A stretch of 64,000 bases of DNA from Acidovorax temperans (lineage in GTDB: Bacteria; Pseudomonadota; Gammaproteobacteria; Burkholderiales; Burkholderiaceae_C), in contig NZ_VFPV01000001.1 in NCBI RefSeq assembly GCF_006716905.1, positions 301,501-365,500 on the forward strand, in the 5' to 3' direction. The position numbers and the translations under genes were made by a program. Positions 10,095-18,820 of the stretch are shown piece after piece. Positions within the stretch are counted from its first letter, which is position 1; every line of letters begins with the position of its first letter. Under the pieces are notes generated by a model that was not told where the DNA came from, ran no database searches, and worked only from the letters and a program-made list of their open reading frames with translations.

Positions 10095-11241
10095 TGCAAC
10101 CTGGATGCTGCTGGGGCTGCCCCTGGCCTTTGTGCTGGGCTGGCTGGCCTCGCGGTTTGATCTGCGCCAGCTGCGTGCAGAAAACCGCAGAGCCCCCAAG
10201 GCCTACTTCAAGGGCCTGAACTTTCTGCTGAACGAGCAGCAGGACCAGGCCATCGATGCCTTCATCGAGGCCGTGCAGAACGACCCCGACACCTCGGAAC
10301 TTCACTTTGCGCTGGGCAACCTGTTTCGCCGCCGTGGCGAGTACGACCGGGCGGTGCGGGTGCACGAGCACCTGCTCTCGCGTGGCGACCTGACACCGGC
10401 CGACAGGGAACGAGCCCAGCATGCCCTGGCCCTTGATTTTCTGAAGGCCGGCTTGCTCGACCGCGCCGAGGACGCCCTCAACCGCCTGGAGGGGACGCCC
10501 TTCGAGGCCCAGGCACGGCTTGCCTTGCTGGCCATTTACGAACGTTCACGCGACTGGTCGCACGCAGCCAGCATTGCTCAAAAAATGCATGCGGCAGACC
10601 AGGGTGACTTCAGCACCCGACAAGCCCATTACCTCTGCGAGCAAGCCCTGGCGCTGAGCGTGCAAGGTGATCGCGCAGGCGCGAAGGCGCTGCTTGAACA
10701 AGCCATTGCGGCTGCGCCCGACGCTGCCCGGGCCCGCATTGAGTTGGCACGGCTACAGCAATTGATGGGCCAGCCCGATGCCGTGCTGGCCACCCTGCAG
10801 ACGCTGGGCGAACGGGCCCCCGCCGCCCTGCCCTTGGCCGCCCCGCTGCTGGTAGAGGCCGGCAACGCCACTGGCCGCCAAGCCGAAGTGCATGCACGGC
10901 TGGTAGCACACTACGAGCAATCGCCCAGCCTGGATGTTCTGGAAAGCATCGTGGCCATGGAAGCCGCCAATGACGCCACCCAAGCCACCGCGCGGGTGAG
11001 GTATGTGCAGCACCTGGACAAGGAGCGCTCGCTGGTCGCGGCGGCCAAATGGCTGTCGGCAGAGAAGCTGGAACATGAAGAATTCCACCCACAGATCCAG
11101 CGCGCTCTGGAACACGCGGTGAAGCCCCTGACTCGCTACCGCTGCGCCGCCTGTGGTTTTGAAGCCCGCCAGCATTTCTGGCAATGCCCCGGTTGCCAGA
11201 CTTGGGACAGCTACCCCGCACGCCGGGTGGAAGAACTCTGA
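10084..11241 (+). CDS. lapB: lipopolysaccharide assembly protein LapB (YciM)
   Basis: The 385-residue protein has an N-terminal membrane anchor (MLLGLPLAFVLGWLASRFDL), a long run of TPR helices (for example AFIEAVQNDPDTSELHFALG), and a C-terminal rubredoxin-like zinc ribbon with CAAC and CPGC pairs (residues about 355-372). This is the full domain set of LapB, the adaptor that regulates LPS amount with LapA and FtsH. It overlaps lapA, so the two are co-translated. Confidence 0.94.
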   Translation: MEFDATWMLLGLPLAFVLGWLASRFDLRQLRAENRRAPKAYFKGLNFLLNEQQDQAIDAFIEAVQNDPDTSELHFALGNLFRRRGEYDRAVRVHEHLLSRGDLTPADRERAQHALALDFLKAGLLDRAEDALNRLEGTPFEAQARLALLAIYERSRDWSHAASIAQKMHAADQGDFSTRQAHYLCEQALALSVQGDRAGAKALLEQAIAAAPDAARARIELARLQQLMGQPDAVLATLQTLGERAPAALPLAAPLLVEAGNATGRQAEVHARLVAHYEQSPSLDVLESIVAMEAANDATQATARVRYVQHLDKERSLVAAAKWLSAEKLEHEEFHPQIQRALEHAVKPLTRYRCAACGFEARQHFWQCPGCQTWDSYPARRVEEL

Positions 11242-11293
11242 GCCCGGCGTACCAGCACGCTCCTTGTCAGTTTTCGTTTTCAGGCCGATCACC

Positions 11294-11701
11294 ATGCTCA
11301 AAAAACTCTTCTTTTGCGTTGCTTTCTTTTTTGCTGCCGCGGCCTTTGCTGCCGTGGATGTGAACCAGGCCACCGAGGCAGACCTGGACGGCGTCAATGG
11401 CATTGGCCCGGGCTTGTCCCAGCGGATCCTGGCCGAACGCGAGAAGGGCGAGTTCAAAGACTGGGCTGACTTGATTGAGCGCGTCAAAGGTATTGGCGAC
11501 AAGACTGCAACCAAGTTCTCGGCAGGCGGGCTGACCGTGCAAGGCAAACGCTTCAACGCGGCAGCCTGGGCCAGGGCACAAGCCAAAGCCAAGAACAAAG
11601 AAGGCACGGCACCACGGCAGACACCAACCAAAAGTGCTTCGCCCGCAAGTCAGGCCGCCGAGCCTGCAAGCCAGCAACCTGCTGCGCAGCCCAAGCCCTG
11701 A
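11294..11701 (+). CDS. ComEA-like helix-hairpin-helix DNA-binding protein
   Basis: The 135-residue protein begins with a signal peptide (MLKKLFFCVAFFFAAAAFAA). A ComEA-type double helix-hairpin-helix domain follows (VDVNQATEADLDGVNGIGPG and ERVKGIGDKTATKFSAGG). It ends in an Ala/Pro/Gln-rich tail. Secreted proteins of this kind bind double-stranded DNA in the periplasm and can act in DNA uptake. No other competence gene is nearby, so a role in transformation is an inference. The ATG at 11294 starts the signal peptide; the longer upstream frame has no support. Confidence 0.85.
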   Translation: MLKKLFFCVAFFFAAAAFAAVDVNQATEADLDGVNGIGPGLSQRILAEREKGEFKDWADLIERVKGIGDKTATKFSAGGLTVQGKRFNAAAWARAQAKAKNKEGTAPRQTPTKSASPASQAAEPASQQPAAQPKP

Positions 11702-11891
11702 ACTCAGGGCGTAGCAGCCCTTACTGAGTCAAAAGAAACCCTCGATCCTTTCCGCGGGGGTTACGAGAGGGTGCGTGCGACGCGGTGCACGCAGCTTCGC
11801 AGTGCCCTGTCTGCTCGGGCGGAGCAATAGCCCAAGCCCATACCGCCCTATTTTTTCAGTGCGAATGCCTACCTTCTAGAATGGGCCGCAC

Positions 11892-14800
11892 ATGTCTTTG
11901 ACCACCCTCGTACTCCTCCCATTCATTGGCAGCCTGCTGGCGGCCGTCCTGCCGACCAACGCGCGGAACACCGAGTCCACCTTGGCGGGTCTCGTCGCGG
12001 TGTTTTGCGCCATCCAGGCGGCTCTGTACTTTCCAGACATTGCCAATGGCGGCGTGCTGATTCAGCACATTGAATGGATTCCCCAGCTGGGGTTGAACCT
12101 GACGCTGCGACTGGACGGGTTTGCCTGGATGTTCTGCTTGCTGGTTCTGGGGGTGGGCAGCCTGGTGGTGCTCTATGCGCGCTACTACATGTCGGCGGCC
12201 GACCCGGTGCCGCGCTTCTTCTCGTTCTTCCTTGCCTTCATGGGCTCCATGGTGGGCGTGGTGCTGTCGGGCAACCTGATCCAGATCGCACTGTTCTGGG
12301 AACTGACCAGCCTGTTCTCGTTTCTGCTGATCGGGTATTGGCACCACCGCAAAGACGCCAGGCGAGGCGCCCGCATGGCGCTCACGGTCACCGGCACGGG
12401 CGGGCTGTGCATGCTGGCGGGGATGCTGGTGCTCGGCCATATCGTGGGCAGCTATGACCTGGACACAGTGCTGGCCTCGGCCGCCAAAATCCAGGCGCAT
12501 CCGCTGTACCTCACGGCGCTGGTGTTGATCCTGATGGGCGCACTCACCAAGAGCGCGCAGTTCCCCTTTCACTTCTGGCTGCCGCGTGCGATGGCTGCGC
12601 CCACCCCCGTGTCGGCGTACCTGCACTCGGCCACCATGGTCAAGGCGGGGGTTTTTTTGCTGGCACGGCTGTGGCCGGTGCTCAGCGGCACCGAGCCCTG
12701 GTTCTGGCTGGTGGGCGGTGCGGGCTTGTGCACCTTGCTGATTGGCGGCTATGCGGCCATGTTCCAGAACGACCTCAAAGGGCTGCTCGCCTATTCGACC
12801 ATCTCCCACCTGGGCCTCATCACCCTGCTGCTGGGCCTGAACAGCCCGTTGGCCGCCGTGGCCGCCGTGTTCCACATCATGAACCACGCCACCTTCAAGG
12901 CGTCGCTGTTCATGGCCGTGGGCATCATTGACCATGAAACCGGTACGCGCGATATCCGTCGCCTGTCGGGCCTGCGCAGCATGATGCCCATCACCGCCAC
13001 GCTGGCCATGGTGGCCAGTGCCGCCATGGCGGGGGTGCCGCTGCTCAACGGCTTTTTGTCCAAAGAGATGTTCTTTGCCGAAGCCGTGCTGGTAGACGCC
13101 ACCCCCTGGTTGCAGTGGTTGCTGCCCGTGGCCGCCACGGTGGCGGGCATGTTCAGCGTGGCCTATTCACTGCGTTTCACGGTAGACGTGTTTTGGGGCC
13201 CACGCGCCACCGATCTTCCCCTCACGCCCCACGAGCCCCCGCACTGGATGCGCGTGCCCGTGGAACTGCTGGTACTGGTGTGCGTGATTGTGGGCACGCT
13301 GCCCGCATGGTCGGTCGGCGCCTTCCTGGCAGCGGCAGCACGGCCCGTGGTGGGCGGCGACTTGCCTGAATACAGCCTGGCCATCTGGCATGGGGTGAAC
13401 ATGCCGCTGGTGATGAGCCTGGTGGCACTGGCAGGCGGAATCGTGCTGTATGCCCTGCTGCGTTGGCAACGCGCCAAAGGCACGCTGGACGCCCCACCGC
13501 TGATGCACCGGATTGACGGCGAACGCCTGTTTGCGGGGGGCCTCGCACGCCTGAGCCTGGGCGGGCGCAATGGCCGCCGCGCCCTGTCCACCAAGCGGCT
13601 TCAGTGGCAGATGCTGTGGCTGGTTGCAGCCGCCGTGGTGGCCAGCAGCTGGCCGCTTTGGTTGCGCGGCCTGCACATTGGCAACCGCGCTGGCCTGCCA
13701 CTGTCGCCCGTCTTTGCGGTGCTTTGGGTGATTGGCGGCACCTGCGCTTTGGCGGCCGCATGGCAGGCCAAATACCACCGCCTGGCGGCCCTGACGCTGG
13801 CCGGGGCTGCGGGGCTTTGCGTGTGCATCACGTTCCTGTGGTTCTCTGCGCCCGACCTGGCCCTCACACAGATCGTGGTGGAGGTGGTCACCACCATCCT
13901 GATCCTGCTGGGACTGCGCTGGTTACCGAAGCGTGACGAAAATCTGCGCCCCTCCTCACAGGCGCAGGAGCGACGCACCCTGCTGCGCCGCTGGCGTGAC
14001 ATGGCCCTGGCCATAGCGGCCGGCGGGGGCATGACGGTGCTGGCGCTGGCCATGATGAGCCGCCCCTTCCCTGAAAGCACTTCCACCTTCTTCCTGGAGC
14101 GGGCACTGAGCGAGGGCGGGGGCACCAACGTGGTCAACGTGATGCTGGTGGACTTCCGGGGCTTCGACACCTTCGGAGAAATTGTCGTGCTGGGCATCGT
14201 GGCCCTCACGGTGTACGCCCTGCTGCGGCGCTTCCGGCCCGCGCGCGAAGTCATGGACTTGCCCCCGCAACAGCGCGCCCTGCCGCCGGATGTGGCCACC
14301 GACCTGGCCAACCCGCGCCAGACCGCCGACACCGCCGTGGGCTATCTGACCGTACCCGCTGTGCTGGTGCGGCTGCTGCTGCCCTTTGCCACCTTGGTGG
14401 CGGTTTACCTGTTCATGCGCGGACACAATGAGCCCGGCGGCGGCTTTGTGGCCGGGCTCGTGTTTTCGGTGGCGCTGCTGCTGCAATACATCGTCTCGGG
14501 CACCACCTGGGTGGAGGCCCATCTGGCGCTCTATCCCCGCCGCTGGGTCGGCGCGGGCATGCTCGTGGCACTGGCCACAGGGCTGGGCTCCTGGTGGTTT
14601 GGTTATCCGTTCCTGACCAGCCACACCGCCCACTTCCACTGGCCGTGGGTGGGCGAGGTGCTCATCGCCAGCGCCTTGTTCTTTGACATCGGCGTGTTCA
14701 CACTGGTGGTGGGTTCCACCCTGCTCATCCTCACGGCCATTGCCCACCAATCGGTGCGCAGCCACCGATTCCACGCGCGCGTGCAGGCAGACGAAGCCGA

Positions 14801-14912
14801 GGCCGCCGAAGCTGCATCCACAAGTACAACAACAGTTCCACCGATGGATTCACCGGTTGCGCCCACAGCGGCCCGCGCACCCTTCACAAACCATCCCCAA
14901 GGAGGCCAATGA
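11892..14912 (+). CDS. mrpA: Mrp/Pha cation:proton antiporter subunit A-B fusion
   Basis: The 1006-residue protein joins MrpA and MrpB. The first 500 or so residues resemble complex I subunit NuoL (ALFWELTSLFSFLLIGYWHH, LPRAMAAPTPVSAYLHSATM). The extra C-terminal helices end in an MrpB-like module (MRGHNEPGGGFVAGLVFS). The Mrp complex exchanges cytoplasmic Na+ or K+ for protons and needs all its subunits. It is the first gene of a six-gene operon with 4-bp overlaps. A possible promoter -10 (TAGAAT) lies at 11876-11881, just before the ATG. The 190 bp before the gene hold no other clear feature. Confidence 0.94.
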   Translation: MSLTTLVLLPFIGSLLAAVLPTNARNTESTLAGLVAVFCAIQAALYFPDIANGGVLIQHIEWIPQLGLNLTLRLDGFAWMFCLLVLGVGSLVVLYARYYMSAADPVPRFFSFFLAFMGSMVGVVLSGNLIQIALFWELTSLFSFLLIGYWHHRKDARRGARMALTVTGTGGLCMLAGMLVLGHIVGSYDLDTVLASAAKIQAHPLYLTALVLILMGALTKSAQFPFHFWLPRAMAAPTPVSAYLHSATMVKAGVFLLARLWPVLSGTEPWFWLVGGAGLCTLLIGGYAAMFQNDLKGLLAYSTISHLGLITLLLGLNSPLAAVAAVFHIMNHATFKASLFMAVGIIDHETGTRDIRRLSGLRSMMPITATLAMVASAAMAGVPLLNGFLSKEMFFAEAVLVDATPWLQWLLPVAATVAGMFSVAYSLRFTVDVFWGPRATDLPLTPHEPPHWMRVPVELLVLVCVIVGTLPAWSVGAFLAAAARPVVGGDLPEYSLAIWHGVNMPLVMSLVALAGGIVLYALLRWQRAKGTLDAPPLMHRIDGERLFAGGLARLSLGGRNGRRALSTKRLQWQMLWLVAAAVVASSWPLWLRGLHIGNRAGLPLSPVFAVLWVIGGTCALAAAWQAKYHRLAALTLAGAAGLCVCITFLWFSAPDLALTQIVVEVVTTILILLGLRWLPKRDENLRPSSQAQERRTLLRRWRDMALAIAAGGGMTVLALAMMSRPFPESTSTFFLERALSEGGGTNVVNVMLVDFRGFDTFGEIVVLGIVALTVYALLRRFRPAREVMDLPPQQRALPPDVATDLANPRQTADTAVGYLTVPAVLVRLLLPFATLVAVYLFMRGHNEPGGGFVAGLVFSVALLLQYIVSGTTWVEAHLALYPRRWVGAGMLVALATGLGSWWFGYPFLTSHTAHFHWPWVGEVLIASALFFDIGVFTLVVGSTLLILTAIAHQSVRSHRFHARVQADEAEAAEAASTSTTTVPPMDSPVAPTAARAPFTNHPQGGQ

Positions 14913-15394
14913 TGGAAATGGTTTTGGCCCTGGCCATCGGGGTACTCACTGGTTCGGGTGTCTGGCTGCTGCTGCGCCCGCGCACCTTCCAGGTCATCAT
15001 GGGCCTGGCGCTGCTGTCCTACGCGGTCAATTTGTTCATCTTCAGCATGGGGCGGCTGGGTCTGGCCATTGGCAAGGAACCTGTGCTGCAGCCCGGCCTG
15101 CCGCAAGACCTGGCGCACTATGCCGACCCCATGCCCCAGGCGCTGGCCCTCACGGCCATCGTCATCGGCTTCGCCATGACGGCCCTTTTCCTGGTGGTCT
15201 TGCTGGCCTCGCGCGGCCTGGCGGGCACCGACCATGTGGACGGCACACACGCCGAAGATGCCGGTGACTGGCATGACTCCTACCAGGACTCTTACCACGA
15301 CGCCCTTCCCCGCTCCACCCCAGCGGGGCAAGGGCAAGGCACGCCGCAGCCCTCTCCATCCGGGCTAGCCAGCCCCGGAGGGCGCCAGCCATGA
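14912..15394 (+). CDS. mrpC: Mrp/Pha antiporter subunit C
   Basis: The 160-residue membrane protein is related to complex I subunit NuoK (GVWLLLRPRTFQVIMGLALL, DPMPQALALTAIVIGFAMTA). Two ATGs lie together at 14909 and 14912; the second is better spaced from GGAGG at 14901. After the conserved core of about 112 residues comes a hydrophilic tail of some 48 residues, rich in His, Asp, Gly and Pro, that usual MrpC proteins lack. Its DNA contains two GC-rich inverted repeats (near 15307-15333 and 15350-15388), suggesting repeat sequence captured into the frame. The stop overlaps the mrpD start. Confidence 0.92.
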   Translation: MEMVLALAIGVLTGSGVWLLLRPRTFQVIMGLALLSYAVNLFIFSMGRLGLAIGKEPVLQPGLPQDLAHYADPMPQALALTAIVIGFAMTALFLVVLLASRGLAGTDHVDGTHAEDAGDWHDSYQDSYHDALPRSTPAGQGQGTPQPSPSGLASPGGRQP

Positions 15395-17109
15395 ACGCCA
15401 TCCTCTCTTTCGTGGCCTCGCACTGGATGCCGCACCTCATCTTGGTTCCCATCGTGCTGCCACTGCTGACGGCGGGGCTGATGCTGTTGCTGCGCGAAGA
15501 GCAGCAGCGCAGCAAGGTGGCCCTCAACCTGGGCTCCACCGCGCTGGGGCTGCTGGTCGCCGTGCTGTTGTTGCTGCAAGTCAAGCAACCGGGCATGCCG
15601 GGCAGCCTGGGCATCTACCTGCCGGGCAACTGGCCGGCGCCCTTTGGCATTGTGCTGGCGCTGGACAGGCTCTCGGCCATGATGCTGGTGCTGTGCTACA
15701 GCGTGGCACTGGCCGCAGCCGCCTACGCCAGCGCACGCTGGCACCGGGCCGGTGTGCATTTTCATCCCCTGTTCCAGCTACAGCTGATGGGGCTGGCCGG
15801 GGCGTTTCTCACGGCAGATCTGTTCAACCTGTTCGTGTTTTTCGAGATCATGCTGGCCGCTTCGTACGGCCTGCTGCTGCACGGTTCGGGCCGCCCGCGC
15901 GTGTCTGCGGGCCTGCACTACATCGCCATCAACCTCGCGGCGTCTTCGCTGTTCCTGATCGGCGCGTCCATGCTGTACGGCATCACCGGCACGCTCAACA
16001 TGGCAGACCTTGCCCGCAGCATCGCCGGCGTGGCCAGCACCGACCGGGGGCTGCTGCACGCTGCCTGCGCCATTCTGGGCGTGGCCTTTCTCATCAAGGC
16101 AGCCCTGTGGCCGCTCAACTTCTGGCTGGTGCCCGCCTACAGCGCTGCCACCGCCCCGGTGGGCGCACTGTTTGCGCTGATGACCAAGGTGGGTGTGTAC
16201 GTCATCCTGCGCCTGTGGACCTTGCTGTTCAGCCCCGATGCCGGCCCCTCGGCCCAGTTCGGCAGTGCCTGGCTGGTGGGCGGCGGCATGGTGACCATGG
16301 CATTTGGCGCGGTGGGCATGCTGGGCTCGCAGCGGCTGGGGCACCTGGCGGGCTTTGCCGCCATCAGCTCATCGGGCACGCTGCTGGCCGCCGTGGGCAT
16401 GGGCCACAACCAGCTCACCGGGGGCCTGCTGTACTACCTGCTGAGCTCTACCGTGGCCGTGAGTGCGCTGTTCCTGCTCACCGACCTGATTGAGCGCTGG
16501 CGCAACGACGGCTTCAGCGTGGCCCCCTATGAACGCAAGGACGACGCCCCCTTCCTCTCGGCCGACCTGGTGCACAGCGCCTCTGCGCCGCTGGATGACG
16601 ATGAACAGGAAGTGATCGGCGAGGTCATTCCCGCTGCCGCCGCGTTTCTGGGTCTGGCCTTCATCACCTGCACGCTGGTGGTCGCGGGGCTGCCGCCGCT
16701 GTCGGGCTTCATCGGCAAATTTGCGCTCATCCACGCCCTGCTCAACCCGCTGGGCCTGGGCGCCGCGGGTGCCCCGCTGGCCATGAGCAGCTGGGTCATG
16801 GTGGGGTTGATGCTGGTGTCGGGCCTGTTCGCCCTGGTGGCGCTCACACGGGTGGGTGTCTTGCATTTCTGGTCGGCCCACGACCGCGCTGCACCCAAGC
16901 TGCTGGTAATGGAAGGCCTGCCAGTGGCCCTACTGGTGCTGATGTGCGCAGCCCTGGCCTGGAAGGCCGGGCCCGTGCTGCGCTACACCGAGGCCACCGC
17001 CAACGCGCTGCATGCACCGGCGGGTTACATCCGTGCCGTCATGTCTGCCCAGCCCGTTCCCAACCCCACAGCCGCACCCGCAGGGTCGCAGCAAGAAAGC
17101 AGGCCATGA
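15391..17109 (+). CDS. mrpD: Mrp/Pha antiporter subunit D
   Basis: The 572-residue polytopic membrane protein belongs to the NuoM/NuoN family of proton-translocating subunits (LFNLFVFFEIMLAASYGLLL, FLIKAALWPLNFWLVPAYSA). These carry the conserved glutamate and lysines of the antiporter-like fold. It is somewhat longer than usual MrpD because of a hydrophilic loop (residues about 370-410). It overlaps mrpC by 4 bp and mrpE by 4 bp. Confidence 0.94.
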   Translation: MNAILSFVASHWMPHLILVPIVLPLLTAGLMLLLREEQQRSKVALNLGSTALGLLVAVLLLLQVKQPGMPGSLGIYLPGNWPAPFGIVLALDRLSAMMLVLCYSVALAAAAYASARWHRAGVHFHPLFQLQLMGLAGAFLTADLFNLFVFFEIMLAASYGLLLHGSGRPRVSAGLHYIAINLAASSLFLIGASMLYGITGTLNMADLARSIAGVASTDRGLLHAACAILGVAFLIKAALWPLNFWLVPAYSAATAPVGALFALMTKVGVYVILRLWTLLFSPDAGPSAQFGSAWLVGGGMVTMAFGAVGMLGSQRLGHLAGFAAISSSGTLLAAVGMGHNQLTGGLLYYLLSSTVAVSALFLLTDLIERWRNDGFSVAPYERKDDAPFLSADLVHSASAPLDDDEQEVIGEVIPAAAAFLGLAFITCTLVVAGLPPLSGFIGKFALIHALLNPLGLGAAGAPLAMSSWVMVGLMLVSGLFALVALTRVGVLHFWSAHDRAAPKLLVMEGLPVALLVLMCAALAWKAGPVLRYTEATANALHAPAGYIRAVMSAQPVPNPTAAPAGSQQESRP

Positions 17110-17606
17110 AACGCATCGTCCACGCCCTCTTGCCCACGCCCGTGCTGTCGATAGCGCTGCTGGTGCTGTGGCTGCTGCTCAACCGTTCGATGAGTGCAGG
17201 GCACATCCTGCTTGGTACGCTGCTGGCCCTGGCCATTCCCCGCCTCACGGCCGGTTTGCGCCCGCTGCCAGTGCACATCCACAGCCCTTGGGCTGCGTTC
17301 AAGCTGGCCTGCACGGTGGTGGTTGATACCACCCAGTCCAACATGGCCGTGGTGCGGCTGCTGCTGCGGCCCAGCTCCCGAAAGCACCCGGCGGGTTTCG
17401 TGCGCATTCCCCTGGAGATGCGCGACCCCAACGCCCTGGCAACGCTGGCCATGATTGTCTGCATCACCCCCGGAACGGCCTGGGCAGAGCTGGCGCTGGA
17501 CCGCAGCGCCCTGCTGCTGCATGTGCTGGAGGTGGACGACCCCGAGGCCGTCATCGCCCATGTCAAACAGCGCTACGAACGCCCCCTCATGGAGATTTTT
17601 GAATGA
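17106..17606 (+). CDS. mrpE: Mrp/Pha antiporter subunit E
   Basis: The 166-residue protein has two N-terminal membrane helices (LLPTPVLSIALLVLWLLLN and ILLGTLLALAIPRLT) and the conserved MrpE C-terminal domain (NPLALATLAM-like sequence, then ITPGTAWAELALD). The start at MKRIVHALLP overlaps the mrpD stop; the longer upstream frame is only the shadow of mrpD. MrpE is thought to help assemble or stabilise the complex. Confidence 0.93.
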   Translation: MKRIVHALLPTPVLSIALLVLWLLLNRSMSAGHILLGTLLALAIPRLTAGLRPLPVHIHSPWAAFKLACTVVVDTTQSNMAVVRLLLRPSSRKHPAGFVRIPLEMRDPNALATLAMIVCITPGTAWAELALDRSALLLHVLEVDDPEAVIAHVKQRYERPLMEIFE

Positions 17607-17881
17607 CCCCCGTGCTGCAATGGGCCCTGCCGCTGGCCCTCATCATGCTGGCGCTGGCCATGGGTTGCGCGCTGCTGCGCATGCTCAAAGGCCCCTCGGC
17701 CCAAGACCGCGTGCTGGCGCTGGACTGCATGGCGCTCAACGGCATGTTGCTCATGCTGGTGCTGGGCCTGCACTACAGCAGCAAGAACTACTTTGAAGCC
17801 GCCCTGCTGCTGGCGCTGCTGAGTTTTGTGAGCACCATGGCCATGGCCAAATTTCTGCTGCGTGGCGAGGTGATCGAATGA
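17603..17881 (+). CDS. mrpF: Mrp/Pha antiporter subunit F
   Basis: The 92-residue protein has three membrane helices and the family sequence LLRMLKGPSAQDRVLALDCM. It overlaps mrpE and mrpG by 4 bp on each side, so translation is coupled along the operon. Confidence 0.93.
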   Translation: MTPVLQWALPLALIMLALAMGCALLRMLKGPSAQDRVLALDCMALNGMLLMLVLGLHYSSKNYFEAALLLALLSFVSTMAMAKFLLRGEVIE

Positions 17882-18258
17882 GCCCCGCTGCCGTGACTGC
17901 CCTGCCCCTGTGGGCCGAATGGCTGGTGGCGGCGCTGGTGCTGCTGGGCGCCGGGTTGGCGCTGCTGGGCACCATCGGCCTGCTGCGCCTGCCCACCTTC
18001 TTCGAGCGGGTGCACGCACCGGCCATCATCTCGACGCTGGCCTGCTGGTGCATTGTGTGGGGTTCGGTGCTGTACTTTTCGATGGAAAGCGGCGAGCTGG
18101 CGCTGCACGCCCTGCTGATTGCCGCCTTCGTGTCCATCACCGTGCCGGTGAGCACGATTTTTCTGATGCGTGCGGCGCTGTTTCGCGCGCGGCAGGCCAA
18201 TGACAACGTGCCCCCCAACCTCAGCGCGCCGGCTGGCAGCCCGCGCAAAAGCTCCTGA
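17878..18258 (+). CDS. mrpG: Mrp/Pha antiporter subunit G
   Basis: The 126-residue protein has three membrane helices and the MrpG signature LLGTIGLLRLPTFFERVHAP. It is the last gene of the antiporter operon. Its 3' end is followed by a dispersed palindromic repeat and then crcB. Confidence 0.93.
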   Translation: MSPAAVTALPLWAEWLVAALVLLGAGLALLGTIGLLRLPTFFERVHAPAIISTLACWCIVWGSVLYFSMESGELALHALLIAAFVSITVPVSTIFLMRAALFRARQANDNVPPNLSAPAGSPRKSS

Positions 18259-18305
18259 TTTGATAGCGCCTTGCGCTTGATAGACGAGCTTGCAGCCCGA
18301 AATTG
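18257..18305. repeat. dispersed palindromic repeat, copy 4
   Basis: ATTTGATAGCGCCTTGCGCT followed by TGATAGACGAGCTTGCAGCC is a diverged member of the family, lying between mrpG and crcB. Confidence 0.55.
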
Positions 18306-18343
18306 TGCTGAATCCACCCCCGCTTGAGCACTAGAATCGCGCC

Positions 18344-18727
18344 ATGATCTCTCCCCTTGCCATTTGCATCGGTGCCAGCCTGGGTGCGCTGGCCCGCTGG
18401 CGCCTGGGGTTGTGGCTCAGCCCCGGCGGGTTGATCCCCTGGGGCACGCTGGCAGCCAACCTCATCGGGGGTTACCTCATTGGCGTGTGTGTGGCCGTGT
18501 TCCAGGCCCTGCCGCAGCTGGACCCGGCCTGGCGCCTGGCGCTGGTCACCGGCTTTCTGGGCGCACTCACCACCTTCTCCAGCTTTTCTGCCGAAGTGGT
18601 GGGAATGCTGCAGCAGCAGCGCTACCTGCTGGCCGTGGGAACCACCGCCGTTCACTTGCTGGGCTCACTGCTGCTCACCATCGTCGGGCTGCACAACGCT
18701 ACATTCTTGATAGCTGATCGCGCTTGA
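18344..18727 (+). CDS. crcB: fluoride exporter CrcB/Fluc
   Basis: The 127-residue protein has four membrane helices and Fluc channel motifs: GASLGALARWRLGLW, GTLAANLIGGYLIGV, and TGFLGALTTFSSFSAEV, which carries the pore Phe-box region. Fluc proteins are dual-topology dimers that let fluoride out of the cell. No fluoride riboswitch is seen in the 85 bp upstream, which instead hold a dispersed repeat. The last codons (FLIADRA) run into another repeat copy. Confidence 0.94.
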   Translation: MISPLAICIGASLGALARWRLGLWLSPGGLIPWGTLAANLIGGYLIGVCVAVFQALPQLDPAWRLALVTGFLGALTTFSSFSAEVVGMLQQQRYLLAVGTTAVHLLGSLLLTIVGLHNATFLIADRA

Positions 18728-18772
18728 TACATCTGCCTTAACGCCACTTTTCACTATCAAAGCAGGCCGCGC
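18703..18772. repeat. dispersed palindromic repeat overlapping crcB 3' end, copy 5
   Basis: CTTGATAGCTGATCGCGCTT and TTTTCACTATCAAAGCAGGC match the family edges, with a diverged centre. The copy supplies the crcB stop codon and the last residues of the protein. Confidence 0.5.
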
Positions 18773-18820
18773 GCCAAAGCACTCGCCATTCCTTTTGTGA
18801 CCCTATCCGACGCCAAAACC

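Noticed and set aside
18259-18343. Fluoride riboswitch upstream of crcB
   Set aside because: The gap is only 85 bp, is filled mostly by a dispersed repeat, and has none of the conserved fluoride riboswitch sequence.
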